Source: Anthoceros angustus
Lineage: Eukaryota; Streptophyta; Anthocerotopsida; Anthocerotales; Anthocerotaceae
DNA length: 64,000 nt
NCBI GenBank assembly: GCA_010909165.1
Contig: MU008153.1
Coordinates: 372,001 to 436,000, forward strand
Reading direction: 5' to 3'
Part shown: one piece after another, positions 32,037 to 42,267 of the stretch
Position numbering within the stretch: the stretch's first letter is position 1
Layout of the letters: every line of letters begins with the position of its first letter
Made by a program: the position numbers and the translations under genes
Notes under the pieces: model-generated
What the model saw: the letters and a program-made list of their open reading frames with translations, nothing else
Databases searched by the model: none
Told to the model about the DNA's origin: nothing

Positions 32037-33640
32037 ATTATTTGTCTTGTTTGAATTTTACCTTTACATTAGTCCAGACCAGTTTACCGCAATTTATGTA
32101 GTTATCATATTTCATTCCCATGATGGAAATCCATCCTTGGTGGACTTTAATAAAATTCTTCTTCTTTTTCTATTGCCGGTTATCTAAGTGTCAAGGGCCC
32201 ATGGAACCCTGATCCCATTGTGTTTTCGGAAATGGCAGTCACCGTACTTCGAAAGGTAGAGCTTACAGGGAATGGCCCAATGCTCCTGACCTCCAATTGT
32301 GCTCACATTTTATGAGGATGTCCATGGCCTTGCCAAGAATTTGTGATAAAGTTTGCTTAACCCAGCTCCTTGTCATTCTCCGCCCACGAGTGAAGATGCT
32401 TGTTCGTGGCCTTATGAACATGAAGGATCAACGGGCTTTGGAAATTTGTGGAAGTGTCATATGAGGCATTGCCATTTTGAAGTGTCAGATTCGCCACATG
32501 ACACCTGGCCTCCTTCAACTGTGCCGCCAGGTCTTTGAATGTCCTTGTGTGATGAGAATCATCGACACCACATGTTATGTCCACTTGAGATAGGCAAGAG
32601 CTGCTGCTTGCGTGAACCCCCCATATCCATTGCTATATTCGAATACGCTCCTATGTATTTTGCTCCTCTTGAGCATACTGCCATCACCCCACGTATTGAT
32701 CACTACCAGCGCCCTCATTCAAGTTTGTGTGTGCCCAGTACTGCCTAAATGTGCCATGATGGGAATATTTGAAGCATTGTTTGAGCGAAGGGAGGGGAAT
32801 GCTTCATGACTTCTGGCAAGTAAAAAACGCTAGGAATGTAGAGAGCCTAGTTCGTACTGCTGGAACTGGACAGATTTACATTATGAAGTCTCCTACAAAT
32901 CCAAGTTTTATTGATCAGTCCCGCGCTTAAGAACTCCTACCAATTTACATACTAAAATCTCAAGTGTCTTGCTCTGCTTGACAAGCGCAATCTTCGAAGT
33001 CTCTAGCTCCAGTCTTCGGGTCACTCATGTTTATCATTCCCCTCCCAGCCGTAGATTAACTCATGCCACCCTGCTTGTAATTCGTCATGCCATGGAGGAT
33101 ATGGAAATATGCTTTGCGATCCCACAGCTGGATTTAGTTCGATGGACAATATGATGACTCGCAATAGGGTACCCCTGCAACGAGATAATTAAGCTGGTGG
33201 GTCATTCCCATTTCTTTGGACTTGGTTCTTATACGAACAAGATGTGACGAGAGTCTGAGACACTGCGAAGGAAAATAGATCGATATTGTCCAACCTATCA
33301 TGTGTTCAAGAATGATTTGTATCATACTACCGGATCAACCTAGAATGGGTAGTGAGTTGTTGTGGTAGTTAGGTCTTAGCTGCAAGCGCCCACGGCCATT
33401 ACAGATTACCTTTGGTCGCTATGCTTGCTTCATTGTTTGAAGTGCAGCCATAGGGGCACTGCAACTGCAATGCAAGACTCCCATACCAACGCACACACCA
33501 CACACGGTAATGAGTGCGACAACAACCATTCGTGAGCTCTGAAAAAAGGTGGGCAAGAATGAAAGGAAAAGGGACAAGAATCGGTCTTCGTCTCCTTGCT
33601 CTGTTCACATTCTCTTCACATCTCATTATTATGAGCCCCA
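32037..33640. other. Unassigned stretch
   Basis: Only short ORFs without recognised similarity are present (for example 32353-32538 plus, 32357-32584 minus). Positions 33150-33345 contain further F-box-like scraps ('catttctttggacttgg', 'gatattgtccaacctatc', 'ctaccggatcaacctagaat'), similar in order to 29.24-29.45 kb. Confidence 0.35.
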
Positions 33641-33770
33641 TGTCCATTTCTTTGGGAATATCCTTGCACGCATCCGCCAACATGGATTCGGAATTGCAGG
33701 TCACATGATAATAGTGAACCTCTTAAACAGTACACAGCGGTAGCTCCCAAAACAGCTCCAACTACCAGAT
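33640..33770 (+). pseudogene. F-box gene fragment
   Basis: The plus strand reads VHFFGNILARIRQHGFGIAG, then HMIIVNLLNSTQR and a TAG. It aligns with VHFFGNGLLCIRKYGSGGPI and VIINMVNRSWRRL of the intact F-box protein. Confidence 0.7.
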
Positions 33771-34337
33771 TTGTAGTCGAAGCCGGAGCAATACAAGTCA
33801 GCATTAGGTTTGTCTACATCAGCTATCTAGGTAGCTAAGGGCATGTGCGACGAGTGGTTGGCCATCGAGCCGCAAGTTTTCAGGAAAGAAGAAGAAGGTA
33901 AGTGCATGCTTGTGTCATGTATGCATGTGCCTATATGATTTTCTTGCGTGCAGGCAGCCATAGAAGCCCACACTCCTATCATGATGCCACGCCCGGAAGA
34001 TTGGGCGAAAGTTGAGCAGTACAGTGTCCTCATATGCATAAGCTACTATTGTTCCCTAGGTCAGTATGTTACACACGCACACACACGAAATCTGATGATG
34101 ACGTCCAGGAAACGATTGCTGGAAGCAAAAACTGAGCTCAGTGGCTCATTTCCTTGGGGGGGAACAAGGAGGGAGGCAAGGAAAGGAACATGCATGACAT
34201 ACAAGAGTTTCTATGAGGATAGAGGAGACGGAAAGTGCTTTGGATGTTGTGGGTTCAGAAGATGTTGAAGAACCAAGTAGAAAGTGTACAGTTGTGATAA
34301 AACAAATGAATTTATTTTACATAACATTAATGGACAC
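33771..34337. other. Intergenic, downstream of the MFS gene
   Basis: No gene is recognised. The interval ends at the C-terminus of the minus-strand transporter and should contain its 3' UTR. Confidence 0.4.
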
Positions 34338-36260
34338 CTAAATCCCTTCCACCTTGATTTGAAGGCGAGGTTGCGGAACGGGCTCCGTGGCGGGGCGGTT
34401 GTAGTGTTGGTGGAGCTGGACGCGGTAGAACTTTTTGGTGCGGTTGTACAAGACCGTGGCAGCCAAGGCACCGGCGAGGCAAAAGACAGCCATGATGGCG
34501 AAAGCGAGGCGGAAACAGAGGGGACCGGTGCAGTCGATCTGGTCCGAGCCGTCGGCGGCGAAAAGGCGGGGAACCCGCGAGAAGAGGCGTTTGCGCATCC
34601 GTTCCGTGAGAGGCTTTCCGTTGAGGTTGGCCTGCCTGCTGGCTTGGATGTCGTAGAGGCAGCCGGCGATCTGGACGGAGAGCAGGTAGGCGCTTATCGG
34701 GTTGCTGACGGACACCAGGTTGAGCAGCGTGCCGAAGCTCCGCAGCCCGAAGAGCTCGGACGTGCACACCGGAATGAGGGCCCAGATCCCGCCATAGCTC
34801 AGCCCGATGGAGATCGAGCCGAGGTAGAGGCTGCCGGAGAAGGCTCCGGCCAGCACCAGGTGGCCTGCAGCAAGCATGGCCAGGCAGAGGACGAGGAAGC
34901 CGGGCCGCGGTATCCCCCGCTTGTGCAGAGCCAATTCTGAGAGAAGCCCGGATCCGACTCTGCCGAGGAAGTTCCAGATTGAGACGAGTGAGACGAATGT
35001 GTGCACGCGCGACTGGGAGTACCCTAGCGATGTTCCGACCTGGCTCAGGTTGTCGATGGCTGTCAGCCCTGACCCGATCCCTAAGCTGGATGCAAGCAGG
35101 AGGAGCCAGAAGTCCGCCCCGCTGATGGCTTCTAGCAAGCTGAAATCGTCTCCTCGCTGCGGACGCGGCTTGGGAGGCGGGGCGAGCTCGTCCGGATCCT
35201 GAAGCTTGCTCTGATTGATGTCAGTGTAGGCCGGGGAAGATGATCCTGCTTCCGATCTGGAGTAGCCGTTCTCAGGGGTGTCTGGATCTGAAGGTGGATC
35301 GACATGTAATAGTTTCTTGGAGGAGGAGGAGGAGAAGGAGGGGGGAGAGGAGGAGCGGTGCTTGGAATTAATGACCTTGTCCTCGTCTTGGCGATGGCGA
35401 TCTGGCAGCAGAGGGGCCTTGAGTGAGGAGGAGGAGGAAGAAAGGGTAGTCTCCTTGTACTGGGATTTGATGGCCACACCTACAGGAAGGATCAGCATGA
35501 GCAAGATGACGGACACAATTAGCCAGATCCAGGTTGTTCCAATTGCGACAGAATCCTCCACCATGATCACAGCCATAAGGAAGACGGAGAGGGAGAGAGC
35601 GATGGCGGAGACGAGGAGGAGGTTCTTGATCTCATCTGGCTCCTTTTTCTGTGTCTCGAGAGGTCTGACGACGAACATAACGGCCACGGGAAGCACGGTG
35701 CTGAGCCAGGACACCATGAGGAGGAAGCTGCTTTGGTCCTGCCCGTAGATGGCCAGCCAGAGTTGCGTCAGGATGGCGCTGCTGAGGCCGGAGAATCCCT
35801 TCATCATCCCAACCATAATGCCACGGTTCATGGGGAAGTTCTTGACGCAGGTGACAACAGCCGCGGTGTGGAGGTACGTTTGCCCGTTGGCAGCAATGCA
35901 GATGTAGCAGCACATTTGCCAGAGTGCCGGCTGCTCGACCTGCCCGGTCATGGCCATCCACATCATGGTGTAGCCGTACAAATTCTGCGCGGCTCCGATC
36001 ACCAGGACGCCCCACGGCGGGAAGCGGTCGTACAGCAAGCCGGAGATGATTCCCACGCTCTCTCCCAGATCCTTGAACCAGCCGAGGGTATCCAGTGTTT
36101 GCTGGTCGTACCCCATGCCATCCTTGAGCTCGCCGGAGTACAGGCTGAAATTGTAGGACGCGCCGGAGACAGCCTGAATCCACATGCTCACCACCAGGAT
36201 GAACCATCGGTTCCTCACCAAATCCGCCACGAATCTCAGGTACTTGTCCGCTCTCTCCAT
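34338..36260 (-). CDS. Nodulin-like major facilitator transporter (NFD4-like)
   Basis: This is a single-exon gene of 640 aa with about 12 membrane segments. The N-terminal nodulin-like domain is typical: NRWFILVVSMWIQAVSGASY, then FSLYSGELKDGMGYDQQTLD, LGWFKDLGESVGIISGLLYD and QTYLHTAAVVTCVKNFPMNR. A cytoplasmic Ser/Asp/Pro-rich loop of about 120 residues follows the sixth or seventh segment. The C-terminal MFS half holds DFWLLLLASSLGIGSGLTAI, then DNLSQVGTSLGYSQSRVHTF and FLGRVGSGLLSELALHKRGI. Proteins of this type (NUCLEAR FUSION DEFECTIVE 4 and relatives) are plant membrane transporters of mostly unknown substrate. The length (about 560-640 aa) is usual. The start is chosen at the ERADKYLRF methionine, the only one before the first membrane segment. 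Confidence 0.92.
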   Translation of the reverse strand: MERADKYLRFVADLVRNRWFILVVSMWIQAVSGASYNFSLYSGELKDGMGYDQQTLDTLGWFKDLGESVGIISGLLYDRFPPWGVLVIGAAQNLYGYTMMWMAMTGQVEQPALWQMCCYICIAANGQTYLHTAAVVTCVKNFPMNRGIMVGMMKGFSGLSSAILTQLWLAIYGQDQSSFLLMVSWLSTVLPVAVMFVVRPLETQKKEPDEIKNLLLVSAIALSLSVFLMAVIMVEDSVAIGTTWIWLIVSVILLMLILPVGVAIKSQYKETTLSSSSSSLKAPLLPDRHRQDEDKVINSKHRSSSPPSFSSSSSKKLLHVDPPSDPDTPENGYSRSEAGSSSPAYTDINQSKLQDPDELAPPPKPRPQRGDDFSLLEAISGADFWLLLLASSLGIGSGLTAIDNLSQVGTSLGYSQSRVHTFVSLVSIWNFLGRVGSGLLSELALHKRGIPRPGFLVLCLAMLAAGHLVLAGAFSGSLYLGSISIGLSYGGIWALIPVCTSELFGLRSFGTLLNLVSVSNPISAYLLSVQIAGCLYDIQASRQANLNGKPLTERMRKRLFSRVPRLFAADGSDQIDCTGPLCFRLAFAIMAVFCLAGALAATVLYNRTKKFYRVQLHQHYNRPATEPVPQPRLQIKVEGI

Positions 36261-37697
36261 ACTGACAGATCAGATCACTCAGATTCCTGCAGCTGTTTCA
36301 AAGCAGACTGTAGCGCAGCAGCAGCAGCTGCTCCGAGAGATTCAGCACACACTCATGCACGTATTCCTTTGCAGCTGCTCTTTGTTGACCGGCTGGGAGA
36401 TGGAAGATTTCATGCTGCGCGACTTTGAGCACTGCACCACAGAATATTATGCTCTTCACTCCTGCTGCAGGAAGATGCGCAGCAATTGATCAGATCTGCA
36501 AACTTCTTGGTAGGTTGAGCACGATCTCCTGCTCCGGAAGGTGCAATTCCTCCAAGAACAGGCGGCCATTTGCGGCGGGCTTGGAGGCATCGCCGGCGCC
36601 GGTATGCAATGGAATTGATGCGGATGGTGAGATGCAGGGAAGGGGTGGAAGGAATGCAAGGGACGAGGCAGGCAGGGTACAAATTTGATTGAAGCACCCT
36701 GCCAAGTGTCGGACAGCGTTGCATCCGCAGGGCCAGGCGCTCCACGGTGACAGGAGCGGCGGCCTTCCGACTGCTAACGGGGTGTCAAGAGAGGACACCT
36801 TGCAAAAGCGTTGCATCTGACAGGCGACTCCGCAGCAGGTGTCTTCCCCTCACATGCATGGGCCTCGCATGCACAAGGGTCTTGGCGACCATGGCCGGGG
36901 TCATGCCAACCGGCGTCGCCCATATGGTTCGGCCTCGTCTGGGACCTTCGGGGGCAAGGTCGGAGCTGCGATACCTCATCGGCTTGGTGGAACACATGTC
37001 GCCTACTCTGCCGGCTTCGGGAATCGGGAGCCGCAACTGTCAGAAGTGTCTGGTATAATTACTCTCATAGGGAGTCGCGCGGCAATTGGAGAATGTAACT
37101 ATGACACCACATCGCTTTTTCCTGGACGGCATCCTCCATCTTTAGTATTGGCTACCTCCAGAATCGAGAAGAGACAGGTACGGAATTCCGGATCGGCTGA
37201 AAACGGGGATGGCAGCAGAACGTGGAACTATGTACTTCAAACAAAAAACATGGCTGCTGTCCCCCAGCGATCTGGGGAAAGTTGGGGGATGTACATATTT
37301 GCTCTTGACCACCTGGAGGTTGGAGGATAGGAGCTCGGGAGTCGGAACCGCAACAAAATTTGGTGCGAACGCGAATTTGCAAATCTGCGGACTTTTGCAA
37401 AGTCCGCTTACTTTGTAACTTCGTAATGGGCGCAACATGCGATTCTTTTTGTTAGAGCTTATTAAGCATTGACCACAGCACCCACCGAACTTTTATCTCG
37501 TAAGAATTCAATTGTCATTGCTTGGCTATCTATATTGCTTGCTTGATGATGGAGGTCAAGCCAATGTGGGGAGCTTTGTTCATATCAAGTTACTAACCTC
37601 ACAAATATCTTGTGTTTATTATTTCAATATCATTTGATATTCAAGAGAAAGTAGAAGAAAAAGGCATCAGTTTATCTTTGTACAAGGATTGCCAAAT
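36261..37697. other. Intergenic; GC-rich then AT-rich, no gene recognised
   Basis: Positions 36261-36700 would be the promoter and leader of the transporter gene. Positions 36740-37440 are GC-rich with overlapping ORFs in most frames on both strands and no recognised product. From 37440 the sequence becomes AT-rich. Confidence 0.4.
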
Positions 37698-38194
37698 CTA
37701 ATAACGTATTGGAAGGATGCACAACCAGCAAGACTCACAAGTACTCTCCTATGCAAGACGGCGATGTTTTCATCCCCCTCGCCCTCGAGACTCATGGGGC
37801 TATGGGCAAGGGCTTCTCTAGGTTAATTAAGGAGTGTGCCATAGCCTATCACAGCCACAAGAATTGGAGGAGCCTCCCCCTTTCCTCCGTGGTGGCTTTC
37901 TTTCGCCAGCGGGTTTCCATAGCTCTGCAGAAAGCTTTGGCTAACGCTGTTTATAGGATGGCTACGTGCGCAGGACTAGCGGCTTCTTTGGCACCGGTGG
38001 TAGGTAGGCCCTTCATCATCCCTGATCACGATATCCTTGGTGCAGTAGGTAGTTACGGGAAAGGCATTCGAGGGGACTAGGACTTCCCCTTTTACTATTA
38101 GCCCTTTTTGGGTTGTTCCTCCTCAGTCTTCAGGGGTAGATGGGATTTCCCATCTCGCCTATTAATAACGTCTACTCTTCACTAATAACGTATT
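37698..38194 (+). mobile_element. 5'-truncated LINE copy with 13-bp target-site duplication
   Basis: Positions 37711-38181 are about 95% identical by eye to 12443-12912, the 3' end of the LINE (endonuclease C-terminus plus 3' UTR 'cccttttactattagccctt'). The copy is flanked by the perfect direct repeat 'ctaataacgtatt' at 37698-37710 and 38182-38194, the mark of target-primed integration. The frame is open for 123 codons (EGCTTSKTHKYSPMQDGDVF onward) and keeps CAG where the 12.66 kb copy has TAG, so this copy is younger or less decayed. There is no poly(A) tail at the 3' end. Confidence 0.88.
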
Positions 38195-38690
38195 AATTTG
38201 GTTCATAACATTAAGAATATTAAATTTATAAATTATCTTATAATTATATATTTATCACGTAAATTAAAACAAAGAGTTCAAGACAACATCAAAAAGACCT
38301 CTAGGATATAGTACACCATTTCACAATTCTTTATATCATATGTAAATGTTTTATAAATACAGACAACTCTTAAAACTGTGACATCTAGTAAAAATGTTTT
38401 AAAATGAAGGACACTAGAATGAATAAACAAAAAGGATAAAATCAAAGTCATAAGAAACACTTAAAAAATTGTACATACTCTCCAACTTTTTCGACTCCAA
38501 ATATAAGTTGCTCTTGTTTCCCAAGCGCATTGAATTCTTTTCCAATTTTGAAGAAGCTCCTTGACGTTTCAACATGAAAGACGTGCATCCAAGTTAAATG
38601 TTCACCAAATATCATTTCTTTATCATGTTGCAAGTAATGTGCACCTAAACGAGTCTTCTAAAAACCATCTTTCTCCAAGACCTGTGCCTT
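38195..38690. other. AT-rich stretch with a minus-strand coding-like remnant
   Basis: The minus strand contains RSFFKIGKEFNALGKQEQLI, then FGVEKVGEYVQFFKCFL within a region otherwise full of stops. I cannot assign it to a family. Confidence 0.3.
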
Positions 38691-39480
38691 TTTCTCTAGC
38701 TCTTGCAATCCTTCCCATAACGATCGGACTTGAACACTGACCTTCAACATGTGCAACATTATCCCCTTCTCAAAACAATCAGACTTGAACGTTGAATATA
38801 CTACATTTGGGACATTTTTCTCTAGCTCTTGCAATCCTTCCCATAACGATCGGACTTGAACACTGACCTTCAACATGTGCAACATTATCCCCTTCTCAAA
38901 ACAATCCGACTTGAACGTTGAATATACTACATTTGGGACACTATCCCCTTCTCATACAGCCAGTCCAGACTTGAACATTGACCATATTTGAACATTTGGG
39001 ACACTATCCCTTCTTCGCTGCTCTTTTGTCTTTGAAGACTTACCCTGCTTATGCATCAAGTTCTCCTACGAGGATTGTCTCTTTGAAGACTTACCTTGCA
39101 TATGCTTCAAATTCTCCTACCAGGATTGCCTCTTAGAAGACTTACCTGTTAATGCTTCAATTTCTCCCCGATGATTGCCCCTTTGAAGACTTACCTTAGA
39201 AGACTTACCTGTTAATGCTTCAATTTCTCCCCGATGATTGCCCCTTTGAAGACTTACCTTAGAAGACTTACCTGTTAATGCTTCAATTTCTCCCCGATGA
39301 TTGCCCCTTTGAAGACTTACCTTGCTTATGCTTCAAATTCTCTCGAGGATTGCCTCTTTGAAGACTTACCTTGTTATGAACCTTGGTATGTTTCAAATTC
39401 TCTTTGAAGACTTACCTTGTTATGAACCTTGGTATGCTTCAAATTCTCCTCTGGGGATTGCTTCCATTTCTCCTACGATG
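38690..39480. repeat. Nested tandem-repeat region
   Basis: Two direct copies of about 125 bp begin 'tttttctctagctcttgcaa' at about 38691 and 38816. From 39010 a 'gaagacttacc...gcttcaaattctcctac..ggattgcc' motif of about 60 bp is iterated. Within it, 39133-39320 has three near-identical 63-bp units starting 'ttagaagacttacctgttaa' and holding 'ttctccccgatgattgcccc'. Further degenerate units continue to about 39480. Confidence 0.85.
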
Positions 39481-40074
39481 ATTGCTTCCAATTTTTTTAT
39501 GAAGATTGCCTTTAGTGGTTCTTTAACATCTCTCCCATCATTTCCTTCATTCAAGTAGTCCTTGCTAACAGCCTCTTCCATGTGATAGTTTCTTAGGCTA
39601 CCAAGACATCTATAAATAAATGGGCTAGATGCAGGCATAGAATGATACAAAAACAAGGGCTAAGTTGTCCAACCTACAACTTGACAATCTTAGGAAAACT
39701 CATGGAGATAGAGAGCTGCTGCTTTATGGTCTCTGTTTGTCCAATCTCTCTCACACGAGACATCACTCATGGATTTGGGCTCCTTGCCTTCAACAATGGC
39801 CTACCCATCCTACCCCATCATAAGATCCTTCATAGTTAATTTTCATGATTGGAATCTTGTTCCATCAAATGTCGGCATTTTCTATAGTTATCATATTGTA
39901 GCCTCTCATCCACAAAGTCCAAATACCAGTATTCCAGTTTGGATAAATATTGATCTAAGTACAAGAAAAAAAGGAAATAGATAGGATCTTGTGAAGATCC
40001 ATAAAATGTTGGGTTGATATAATTTCGATGACCTTTCTTATTTTACATAACTTTTCGCGTTAAATATCAATGTA

Positions 40075-40240
40075 GGAGAAGAAGAAGAATTTTATTTAAG
40101 TCCACTAAGGATTTCGTTATGGGACTTGGTACTTAACAACTTGTACCATGGTGTGCCTAAGCTACTTGCACCAAGGGCATCCACTCCAGCACCCCGTCTA
40201 AGTATCGATCTAAGCTCAGGATGCTTAGACCTTCTTATAA
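40075..40240 (+). repeat. Dispersed repeat A, copy 3
   Basis: It begins 'agaagaagaagaattttatt', then 'aagtccactaaggat', 'gtacttaacaacttgtacca', 'tggtgtgcctaagctacttg' and 'gggcatccactcc'. This is the longest of the three copies and links the 945-985 block with the 8.43 kb and 25.74 kb copies. Confidence 0.65.
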
Positions 40241-40527
40241 AGGTGTGTCCATTTGGCCTAAGCCATTTGGACACGTAGCTGGGCGAGATGTTGTCGCTTG
40301 AAACTCTGATGTATGATGTCGTGTGTATATGCTAACTGCGTGTAATCTTGAACTGTGCCATGTAAGCACCAGTGGTGGCAGCAAGGCACAGGCTGCGGCT
40401 CGATGGCCACCCACTCTTCGCACATCTCTGCAATCGGGCACCTCTGCAAAACTTGCAATCCAAGCATGTCAGATGATATCAGTGCGCAATTGCACACTCA
40501 TGCAGCAGTTCTTCGAGGTTTCCAAGT

Positions 40528-41275
40528 ATGTATCATCGACAAAGCCAGCTTCCAGTGGATCCGCATGTGAAGGATCGCATGTTCGATCAGCCTCCTCGGA
40601 GCGGGAACACCACAGACGGTACCGCCATGGAGGCGTTCAAGGCCGACGTGCCCCTGGAACAGGATTTCATTGCGGAGTTGGAGCAGGTGCAACTCTTCCG
40701 GGATGCGGGTAATGCGCAGACTCAGGACTGTCAGCCTCGGTATCAGCGTCCGGAAGAGGACCAGGCAGACGAGGGGCCGGAAGAAAGGATCATTTTTCGA
40801 GCCAATATAGACACCGCTGAGTAGGTTCCATCCGAAGGATACTTCTTGGTAAGAGCCTGAGTTGCTGGAGGCTTGAAAATCGCTCAATTTGGCTCGTTCC
40901 TTGGTTTCTTGCAGGGAGGACGATATTGCGGTGAGGGATATTGAGAAAATCGGTGGAAAGCCGGAGGAGAGAAAGGAGATAGGAGGGAAGCCGATCACTC
41001 CCACAGATGCCAGCCTGTAAGTCTGCAGGCCCTAATTCTCAATCTCTGGGAACGTTATGTGCCGCTTGCAATCCAGGCTACGATGTGAACTGTTTGGGTG
41101 CCGATGCAGAATACAGTCGGAAGAGCGTATGCTTGGAAATTCAACCGGAGAAGGAAGCTTTGCAGCTCGAATGCAGTCAGCGTCGGCTGCCAATGTGAAG
41201 GCAGGGGTGGTCAGTGCCGAGATTGGCGGTAGTGCTGCAAAGTGGGATCTAGACACGCACAAGAAGAATGTGTGA
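40528..41275 (+). CDS. SMP-type late-embryogenesis-abundant-like protein, three exons
   Basis: The exons are 40528-40820, 40915-41016 and 41110-41275 (GTAGGT/CAG and GTAAGT/CAG), joined in phase to give 186 aa. The protein is hydrophilic. The last part, KPITPTDASL, then IQSEERMLGNSTGEGSFAAR and MQSASAANVKAGVV, follows the seed-maturation-protein repeat pattern (P-[IV]-T-x-x-D-A ... IQSAE ... G ... MQSAA..N). The family comprises LEA proteins linked to desiccation tolerance, normally with two or three SMP repeats. Here only one clear repeat is present, after an acidic N-terminal region (EAFKADVPLEQDFIAELEQV). A further upstream exon is possible; ATG 40528 is the first in frame. The gene is easily missed because no single ORF exceeds 100 codons. 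Confidence 0.6.
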
Positions 41276-42267
41276 CTTGCCTTCTGAAGCAGAAGGCGGT
41301 CGGGAAGATCGGATATACGGTACGAGATTTATGGACCAGTAAAGAATGGACGTTTTCGGCAATGAGGGGAGATGGGATTGGTAGTTTTCAAATTGGAAGT
41401 TCTGATTAGGCTGCATCAAAAGATACCAAGTTCTACACTACATAGTTGTGGGCCGTCCACCACGACCCCACACGCTGTCGTGCTTTTTTATATGCCTAGT
41501 ACGCGTGTCGTTTCATGGTGGAAGTAAGTCTTGAACCTGTTCAGAATTGGCTCTGAACAGTCTGAACCTGCTCAGAATTGGCTCTGCGTGCTTTTGATTC
41601 GTACCTCCTGGCACCTGCGTGTTTTTGATACGTACCTCCTCGCACCTCCTGAATCGTACTAGGTCCTGCCACCGCGTGGAGCGCTTTCGTCCCGTGGAGA
41701 ACTGCTCTTTCGAAGTGCTGAAAGCGGAGTGCTTGTTGTTCACTTTCTCAGTGCTCAACGTGTAGTTCTTGTTGTTTGGTCTTCTGTGTTATGTTGTTGT
41801 TCCTCTTGATAAGCTAAAATTTCCTTCTCTTGTGAGCTTGGAGGATACGCTGAAATTGCTTCTCTTGCAAGCTTGAGGGAGGATAAGCTGAGATTGCTTC
41901 TCTTGAGATTTGCTTCTCTTGTGAGCTTGAGATTTGCTTCTCTTGTGTGAGCTTCTCTTGTGTGCTTGAGATTTGCTTCTCTTGTGTGAGCTTGGAGGAT
42001 GAGTTGCTTCTCTTGTGAGGTGGAGATAAGCTGAGGGATAAAGCTGAGATTGCTCTCTTTTGAGGATAAAGCTGAGATTGCTCTCTTTTGAGGATAAAGC
42101 TGAGATTGCTCTCTTTGGAGGATAAAGCTGAGATTGCTGTCTTGTGAGCTTGGAGTGAGGAAGCATAGATTTGTTGCTTCCTGTCTGGTGAGCTTGGAGT
42201 GAGGGAGCGGAGATTTGTTGCTTCTTCACTCAGAGATTTGTTGCTTTCTTGGTGTGAAGAAGCAGCG
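41276..42267. repeat. Repetitive leader/promoter of the C2 gene
   Basis: From about 41806 to 42235, 'gcttctcttgtgagcttgag' units are iterated irregularly. At about 42030-42140, 'ggataaagctgagattgctc' plus 'tcttttga' (28 bp) is repeated four times. The array stops about 30 bp before the C2-protein ATG. No ORF on the plus strand crosses it. Minus-strand ORFs here are a by-product of the repeats. Confidence 0.75.

Noticed and set aside
34210-34940. Plus-strand 218-codon ORF opposite the MFS gene
   Set aside because: It is the complement of the transporter's C-terminal half; charged low-complexity content is a codon-bias artefact.
36747-37330. Overlapping GC-rich ORFs on both strands
   Set aside because: Every frame is partly open because of base composition; no family resemblance and no introns that improve any of them.
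38690-39480. CRISPR-like regular repeats
   Set aside because: This is a plant nuclear sequence; units are contiguous tandem copies without unique spacers, and no cas-like genes are present.
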